Positions 59,592 to 64,000 of a stretch of DNA of 64,000 nt are shown here, one piece after another; position 1 is the first letter of the stretch; each line of letters begins with the position of its first letter. The stretch covers positions 1,739,001-1,803,000 of the forward strand of contig NZ_CP039740.1 in NCBI RefSeq assembly GCF_005153485.1, given 5' to 3'. The notes under the pieces were generated by a model that was not told the DNA's origin, searched no databases, and saw only the letters and a list, made by a program, of their open reading frames with translations. The translations under genes were made by a program, and so were the position numbers. The stretch comes from Pseudolabrys sp. FHR47 (lineage in GTDB: Bacteria; Pseudomonadota; Alphaproteobacteria; Rhizobiales; Xanthobacteraceae).

Positions 59592-59616
59592 AAGCCGACG
59601 GCGTAGGCGCGAGGCC

Positions 59617-60663
59617 TCAGAGCCGCATCCGCAACGTCGAAAACCGCCGGAACGTATTTCGTCCGGCGGCCTTGGCGGCGTAGAGCGCCACATCGGCGCG
59701 CTTGAGCGCGTCGCGCGAATTGCAGCCGGCGAGCGAAGCGATGCCGATCGATACGCCGACCTGGAAACGGCGCGCGCCATAGTGGATCGGCTGCCCCATC
59801 ACGGCGATGATCTTGCGCGCCAGCAGCGTCGATTGGCTGTCGCTGCCGGCGGCAAGCAGCACCGCGAACTCGTCGCCGCCGAGGCGGGCCACGAGATCGC
59901 CGGGCTCGCAGGCCCCGGTGAGCCGCCGCGCCGCTTCCTTGAGGCATTCGTCGCCCGCGGCATGGCCGAGCGAGTCGTTGACCTCCTTGAAGCCGTCGAG
60001 ATCGAGCAGCAACAGCGTGCCGCCGGCGTTGCCCATGTTGCCGTCGTCGCCGCAGGCCTCCGCCAGCCGCGATCTCAACTGCCGGCGGTTGGCAAGGCCG
60101 GTGAGTTCGTCGAACTCGGCGAAGTAATGGGCGCGTTGCCAGCGCTCGGTTTCCTCGGTGACGTCCTGCTTGAGGCCGAACAGCCGGATCGGCCGTTCGC
60201 CGGCGCATTCGACGGTGGCGGTGATGCGAATCCAGCGCCGGCCGCCACCCGGTGTCACGATGGCGGTGTCGAGGTTGAAGCCGCTGCGGTCAGCGATGGC
60301 GCGGCTCCGCACGGCTTCAAGGGTCTTCAGCGCGTCGTCCGGATAGCGGATCAGCGCCTCGCGGCGCCGGAGCGGCCGTTCGCGCGGAATGTCGAACATG
60401 TCGTAGGTGCCGGGCGACCATTGCAGCGTTTCGGTGGCGAGGTCGCATTCCCACAGGCCGAGGCGGGCCGCCGCCGCGGCGCGCTCGAACGTGTCACGGC
60501 TGCGGGCCAGCGCGGTTTGATAGCGGCCGATGGTGCGCGCCTGTGCTTCGATCGTCGCCGCGAGCCGCGCTACCGCGGCAGCGGTGGCTTCATGCGAGGA
60601 CGGATCGGCGTTGACGAAACTATCGGCAGGGATCGGGCCCTCCCGCTTTGGCATATTCGACAT
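59617..60663 (-). CDS. PAS-GGDEF diguanylate cyclase
   Basis: A 348-residue signalling protein. An N-terminal coiled coil (about 20-60), a PAS domain (about 62-180: ARLGLWECDLATETLQWSPGTYDMFD and RWIRITATVECAGERPIRLFGLKQDVTEE) and a GGDEF domain (about 190-348) with intact active loop RLGGDEFAV (GGDEF at about 262-266). The inhibitory RxxD site reads ExxD just upstream of the active loop, so feedback inhibition may be absent. It makes c-di-GMP in response to a cofactor or ligand bound by the PAS domain. It lies inside the cox locus on the opposite strand. Start ATG 60663 has GGGGA upstream. Confidence 0.9.
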   Translation of the reverse strand: MSNMPKREGPIPADSFVNADPSSHEATAAAVARLAATIEAQARTIGRYQTALARSRDTFERAAAAARLGLWECDLATETLQWSPGTYDMFDIPRERPLRRREALIRYPDDALKTLEAVRSRAIADRSGFNLDTAIVTPGGGRRWIRITATVECAGERPIRLFGLKQDVTEETERWQRAHYFAEFDELTGLANRRQLRSRLAEACGDDGNMGNAGGTLLLLDLDGFKEVNDSLGHAAGDECLKEAARRLTGACEPGDLVARLGGDEFAVLLAAGSDSQSTLLARKIIAVMGQPIHYGARRFQVGVSIGIASLAGCNSRDALKRADVALYAAKAAGRNTFRRFSTLRMRL

Positions 60664-60783
60664 GAATTCCCCGGCGCCCCCAAAGACCGGCGGCAAGAGC
60701 ATGAGCGCTCGCGCCGGTTCGCCGTGAATAATTCTACTTGATTCGGCGCGGATACGGCGCGTTGGGCGAGATGTCGCAGCGGT

Positions 60784-61305
60784 CTAGCGATCGAGTTCCT
60801 TCATCAGATCGTCGAGGTCCAGCCGCCGCGTGTACATGTGCAGCGAGCCGTCCTGATTCTTCGGCCATTCTTCCTGCGGTCGGTCCCAATAGAGCTCGAC
60901 GCCGTTGTCATCGGGGTCGCGCAGATAGAGCGCCTCGGAGACGCCATGGTCCGATGCGCCGTCGAGCGGGATCCCAGCAGCGATCAGCCGGCCGAGCGCG
61001 TCGGCGAGCGCTTTGCGCGTGGGGTAGAGGATGGCCGTGTGATAGAGGCCGGTCGTACCGGGCGGCGGCGGCGAGCCGCCTTTGCTCTCCCAGGTGTTGA
61101 GGCCAAGGTGGTGGTGGTATCCACCGGCCGAGATGAAGGCGGCGCCGGGATAGGTCGTGGTCAGAGTGAAGCCGAGCACGCCGCAATAAAAATCGAGCGC
61201 GCGCTTGAGGTCGGCGACCTTGAGGTGGACATGGCCGATCCGGGTGCCGGCGTCGATGGTCGGGAAGCGGGGCGGGCTGTTGGGGGCGTCGGTGGTGCTG
61301 GTCAT
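60784..61305 (-). CDS. VOC-family (glyoxalase/extradiol dioxygenase-like) protein
   Basis: A 173-residue protein with the paired beta-alpha-beta-beta-beta units of the VOC fold. Metal ligands are expected at His in TRIGHVHLKVADLKRALDFYCGVLGF (about 25), His in TGLYHTAILYPTRKALADAL (about 89) and Glu in DDNGVELYWDRP (about 137). The repeat pattern resembles one half of catechol 2,3-dioxygenases and glyoxalase-like proteins. Substrate unknown; the position beside an aromatic-pathway pair and a Mo hydroxylase is suggestive but not proof. Divergent from coxD. Confidence 0.8.
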   Translation of the reverse strand: MTSTTDAPNSPPRFPTIDAGTRIGHVHLKVADLKRALDFYCGVLGFTLTTTYPGAAFISAGGYHHHLGLNTWESKGGSPPPPGTTGLYHTAILYPTRKALADALGRLIAAGIPLDGASDHGVSEALYLRDPDDNGVELYWDRPQEEWPKNQDGSLHMYTRRLDLDDLMKELDR

Positions 61306-61452
61306 GGTTTGCGTCCAATCTGCCGTAAGATGATGGCTGCCATCCCGAATTTGCTGCGGCAGGCGCCTATTTCGGCTGGTTTGGCGGTCGGAGTGCCATT
61401 ACATCTAGGCTGGCAAAGCGATCTGATAAAGTGTCAGCGAGGGTACTGACGA

Positions 61453-62373
61453 ATGGCCGTTACACCGCTTCCCGACAGCATCGATGCGACGCTTGGCCTT
61501 CTGGCCAAGGCCGATTATGTGGCCGACCGGTCGCTGGCGACGGTGCTCTATCTGGCGCTGAAGATGGGCCGGCCTTTGTTCCTCGAGGGCGAGGCCGGCG
61601 TCGGCAAGACCGAGATCGCCAAGGTGCTGTCCACCGCGCTAGGGCGCCGGCTGATCCGCTTGCAGTGCTACGAGGGCCTCGACGTTTCGGCCGCCGTCTA
61701 CGAGTGGAATTACGGCGCGCAGATGATCGCCATCCGTATGGCGGAAGCGCAGGGTGAGGGCGACCGCGCCCGGCTCGAGCATGACGTGTTCTCCGAGCGC
61801 TATCTGGTGAAGCGGCCGTTGTTGCAGGCACTCGAACCCGATCCCGCCGGTGCGCCGGTCTTGCTGATCGACGAACTCGACCGCACCGACGAAGCGTTCG
61901 AGGCGTTCCTGCTCGAGGTGCTGGCTGACTTCCAGGTGACTATTCCCGAGCTCGGCACCGTGAAGGCGGAGCATCCGCCAATCGTCATTGTCACCTCGAA
62001 CCGCACCCGCGAGGTCCATGACGCGCTCAAGCGCCGCTGTCTTTATCACTGGGTCGGCTATCCGAACGCGGAGCGCGAACTCGCCATCCTGCGCGCCAAG
62101 GTGCCGGGCATCGCCAAGAAATTGTCGCAGCAGGTCGTCGCCTTCGTGCAGGCGCTGCGCAAGGAAGATTTGTTCAAGTCGCCCGGCGTCGCCGAGACGC
62201 TGGATTGGGCCGGTGCGCTGACCGAGCTCGATGTCGTCGCGCTTGACCCGGCGACTGTGTCCGACACGCTCGGGGTGTTGCTCAAGTATCAGGACGACAT
62301 CGCCAAGCTCGACGGCACCAAGGTGAAGGCGCTGCTCGACGACGTGAAGTCGGAGCTGCGGGCGGCGGAGTAG
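61453..62373 (+). CDS. coxD: MoxR-family AAA+ ATPase, CoxD-like
   Basis: A 306-residue ATPase. Walker A GEAGVGKTE (about 45-53), Walker B VLLIDELDRTD (about 137-147), Sensor 1 IVIVTSNRTRE (about 177-187) and the arginine-finger region LKRRCLYHWV (about 193-202) are clear. In CO dehydrogenase clusters CoxD together with CoxE and CoxF inserts sulfur and copper at the Mo site of CoxL. The gene ends LRAAE and is followed after 15 bp by a gene that does not belong to the cox set, then coxE. It is preceded by a divergent VOC gene, so its promoter lies in 61306-61452. Confidence 0.9.
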   Translation: MAVTPLPDSIDATLGLLAKADYVADRSLATVLYLALKMGRPLFLEGEAGVGKTEIAKVLSTALGRRLIRLQCYEGLDVSAAVYEWNYGAQMIAIRMAEAQGEGDRARLEHDVFSERYLVKRPLLQALEPDPAGAPVLLIDELDRTDEAFEAFLLEVLADFQVTIPELGTVKAEHPPIVIVTSNRTREVHDALKRRCLYHWVGYPNAERELAILRAKVPGIAKKLSQQVVAFVQALRKEDLFKSPGVAETLDWAGALTELDVVALDPATVSDTLGVLLKYQDDIAKLDGTKVKALLDDVKSELRAAE

Positions 62374-62388
62374 TTCATTGAGGTCAAA

Positions 62389-63222
62389 ATGACATGGCCA
62401 GTAAATATTTCCGTAAAGGCTGATCTAACGCAGCCCGTAAACGACATTTCCCGTGTGCTTATTTCTGCGTCCGAGTTTGTTGGGAAAGTCGTGGGCCCTG
62501 CCTTCGAATTGGGCGGAAGTATGCTTGCTGATCAGCTTGGGCATTGGCGAGCGCAAAATATTGAGCGGTTGCGTTTAAAATGGTTGAGACGCCGTGAGCA
62601 AATGGGGATTTGCGACGACGCAATCCGTTGCCTGCCATATGATATAGCTCATAGGTTTTTCGAGGCGTCAGCGAATGAAAGTGATGACGAAGTTCAGGAG
62701 TTGTGGGCCGGCTTGCTTGCGGCCGCCACTTCTAAAGATACGAAGGAGGATATTAAGCGAGTTCACATCGACATCTTAAAATCAATTTCTGGACTTGAGG
62801 TGCGTATTTTAAAATTTTTGTACCTGCTTCCGCAGGCACGTGCCGGCACGATTGATCTTTCAAGTTTACGTGTCGCACACGCGCATGCCGAGCGAGATTT
62901 GCAATCGGTGCCGGTGCGCGATAGGGCGGTCGCAATTCAGAATTTAAAGCGCCAGCAATGTGTCCGTAGAATTCCAGACAGCCGCTATCTCGAAAAGATT
63001 GACGAAATTGAATGGGTTTTGGCGCCGGGGGCGAGTGTCTCGAAGGAAGATTTTAAAGAGGTAATATATTCGTTAAAGCGACTGATCGAGGACGCCGCCG
63101 GAGTTAGAGACCGTTCCGACTTCGATAACGAGACCGGATTTCCAGAGTCAGTGTACGAACTGACAGATTTGGGCGAAGATCTAATGCGGGCCTGTTTGGC
63201 AGCGGAGACCTCAAGCGAATGA
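62389..63222 (+). CDS. Abi-alpha (DUF4393) family protein inserted between coxD and coxE
   Basis: A 277-residue protein markedly richer in AT than its neighbours, with many codons ending in A or T. The N-terminal half matches the Abi_alpha/DUF4393 layout: VGKVVGPAFELGGSMLADQ (about 31-49), WRAQNIERL, then FFEASANESDDEVQ followed by ELWAGLLAAATS (about 86-111). The C-terminal part looks like winged-helix material (ISGLEVRILKFLYLLPQARAG and VYELTDLGEDLMRACLA). DUF4393 proteins have been linked to abortive phage infection. GAGGT lies six bases before ATG 62389, and its stop overlaps coxE as ATGA. Transferred DNA is likely; the defence role is inferred from family only. Confidence 0.75.
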   Translation: MTWPVNISVKADLTQPVNDISRVLISASEFVGKVVGPAFELGGSMLADQLGHWRAQNIERLRLKWLRRREQMGICDDAIRCLPYDIAHRFFEASANESDDEVQELWAGLLAAATSKDTKEDIKRVHIDILKSISGLEVRILKFLYLLPQARAGTIDLSSLRVAHAHAERDLQSVPVRDRAVAIQNLKRQQCVRRIPDSRYLEKIDEIEWVLAPGASVSKEDFKEVIYSLKRLIEDAAGVRDRSDFDNETGFPESVYELTDLGEDLMRACLAAETSSE

Positions 63223-64000
63223 GTGAAGACGGCCGTCTCGCCGAGAACATCGTCTACTTCGCGCGCGCTTTGCGCGCCGCCGGTCTGCCTGTCGGCCCCG
63301 GCGCCGTGCTCGATGCGCTTGAAGCCGTCAACGTCGCGCGCATCGGCACCAAGGATGATTTCTATTGGACTTTGCACGCCGTGTTCGTGAAGCGGCACGA
63401 GCATTCGATTTTGTTCGATCAGGCCTTCCGCATTTTCTTCCGCCGCCGCGGCTATATCGACAAGCTGATCGCGCAGATGCTGCCGCAAACCTTGCCGACC
63501 GCGCCGCAGGCCCCCGAAGCCGGCGCGCAGCGCATCCAGGAAGCCTTGTTTGCCGGCAACAAGGCCAAGACCGAGGAGCAGGAAGTCGAGATCGATGCGC
63601 GCCTCACTGTGTCGGATCGCGAGGTGCTGCAGAAGAAAGACTTCGCACAGATGACCAGCGCCGAGATTGCCAAGGCGAAAGAAGCGATCGCGCGCCTCGC
63701 GCTGCCGCTCGACGAGGTGAAGACGCGGCGCCTGACACCCGCGCGCCATGGCCGCCTCATCGATATGCGCCGCACCTTGCGCTCCAGCATGAAAGCCGGC
63801 GGCGCGCTGATCGATCTGAAATATCTCGGGCCGCGCGTGAAGGAGCCGCCAATCGTGGCACTGCTCGACATCTCCGGTTCTATGAGCCAGTACACCCGGC
63901 TGTTCCTGCACTTCCTGCATTCGATCACCGATGCGCGCAAGCGCGTGACCACCTTCCTGTTCGGCACACGGCTGACCAATGTCACGCGCGCCATCCGCCA
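63219..64000 (+). CDS. coxE: VWA-domain protein, CoxE-like (C-terminus beyond the window)
   Basis: The first 260 residues of a CoxE-type protein. An N-terminal helical part (MSEDGRLAENIVYFARALRAAGLPVGPGAVLDAL) is followed by FRIFFRRRGYIDKLIAQML. The von Willebrand A domain starts with the MIDAS motif DISGSMS (Asp at about 217). CoxE works with the MoxR ATPase CoxD in maturing the Mo-Cu or Mo site. The start ATG 63219 overlaps the stop of the Abi-alpha gene by four bases. The reading frame is open to the window edge. Confidence 0.9.
   Translation, partial: MSEDGRLAENIVYFARALRAAGLPVGPGAVLDALEAVNVARIGTKDDFYWTLHAVFVKRHEHSILFDQAFRIFFRRRGYIDKLIAQMLPQTLPTAPQAPEAGAQRIQEALFAGNKAKTEEQEVEIDARLTVSDREVLQKKDFAQMTSAEIAKAKEAIARLALPLDEVKTRRLTPARHGRLIDMRRTLRSSMKAGGALIDLKYLGPRVKEPPIVALLDISGSMSQYTRLFLHFLHSITDARKRVTTFLFGTRLTNVTRAIR

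Noticed and set aside
55836..59780. A 1,314-codon open frame on the minus strand across coxS-coxL-coxM
   Set aside because: It is the antisense shadow of three well-recognised genes in a high-GC region. Its product is Arg/His/Asp-rich with no domain, and it has no ribosome site.

Overview
The window is a high-GC chromosomal segment from an alphaproteobacterium of the order Hyphomicrobiales, most likely near Bradyrhizobium, Rhodopseudomonas or Pseudolabrys. The evidence is an alphaproteobacterial SOS box (GAAC-N7-GAAC) in front of recA, the alpha-specific ATPase inhibitor subunit zeta, a BA14K protein, a DUF6867 gene after livF, and short dispersed repeats of a style common in this group. Genus is an inference. 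No rRNA, tRNA or CRISPR array was seen.

Region by region: 1-1288 holds small genes (ribbon-helix-helix protein, zinc ribbon, 47-residue membrane peptide, SemiSWEET transporter). 1614-5214 is a three-gene operon for a surface polysaccharide: an NfrB-like glycosyltransferase, a UDP-GlcNAc 2-epimerase (wecB) and an HlyD-like periplasmic adaptor. 5237-8346 holds small secreted or envelope genes on the minus strand. 8525-11133 is an IS1595-family element whose terminal inverted repeats and 8-bp target duplication can be read directly. It carries a transposase and two convergent passenger genes and sits immediately upstream of the SOS box of recA. 11269-19608 contains recA, an open frame that continues in frame after the recA stop, htpX, alaS, a LysE exporter and a CPA2 antiporter. 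19652-24456 contains two unrelated NADP isocitrate dehydrogenases (dimeric and monomeric) separated by a Tat-secreted intradiol-dioxygenase-like protein and a heme membrane protein. 24593-31567 has a TrmJ-type methyltransferase fused to a DUF559 domain, an HpaI aldolase, ATPase zeta and the purine genes purC-purS-purQ-purL. 31779-45297 is housekeeping: a chemoreceptor, BolA with a monothiol glutaredoxin, rpsD, a TerC protein, murI, purB, rpe, a bile-acid-symporter-type transporter, an FAD oxidoreductase and a P1 peptidase. 45401-51879 is ccdA followed by a complete branched-chain amino-acid ABC transporter locus (livH-M-G-F, DUF6867, substrate-binding protein). 53344-54524 is pcaC-pcaD. 54700-64000 is a CO-dehydrogenase-like molybdenum hydroxylase cluster (coxG, coxS-L-M, coxD, coxE).

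The most notable observations are these. (1) The NfrB-like synthase is genetically linked to its own wecB and to an HlyD adaptor, but lacks the C-terminal c-di-GMP-binding domain of E. coli NfrB. (2) The IS1595 element has inward promoters at both ends, one of them a near-perfect palindrome, and a 63-residue passenger ORF that runs antisense through the transposase 3' end. (3) An AT-rich Abi-alpha (DUF4393) gene, a phage-defence family, sits between coxD and coxE with translational coupling to coxE. (4) An in-frame 186-codon open extension follows recA. Start codons were chosen by Shine-Dalgarno match, overlap with the upstream gene, or remembered family N-termini. Homology calls come from motif recognition, not from a database search.
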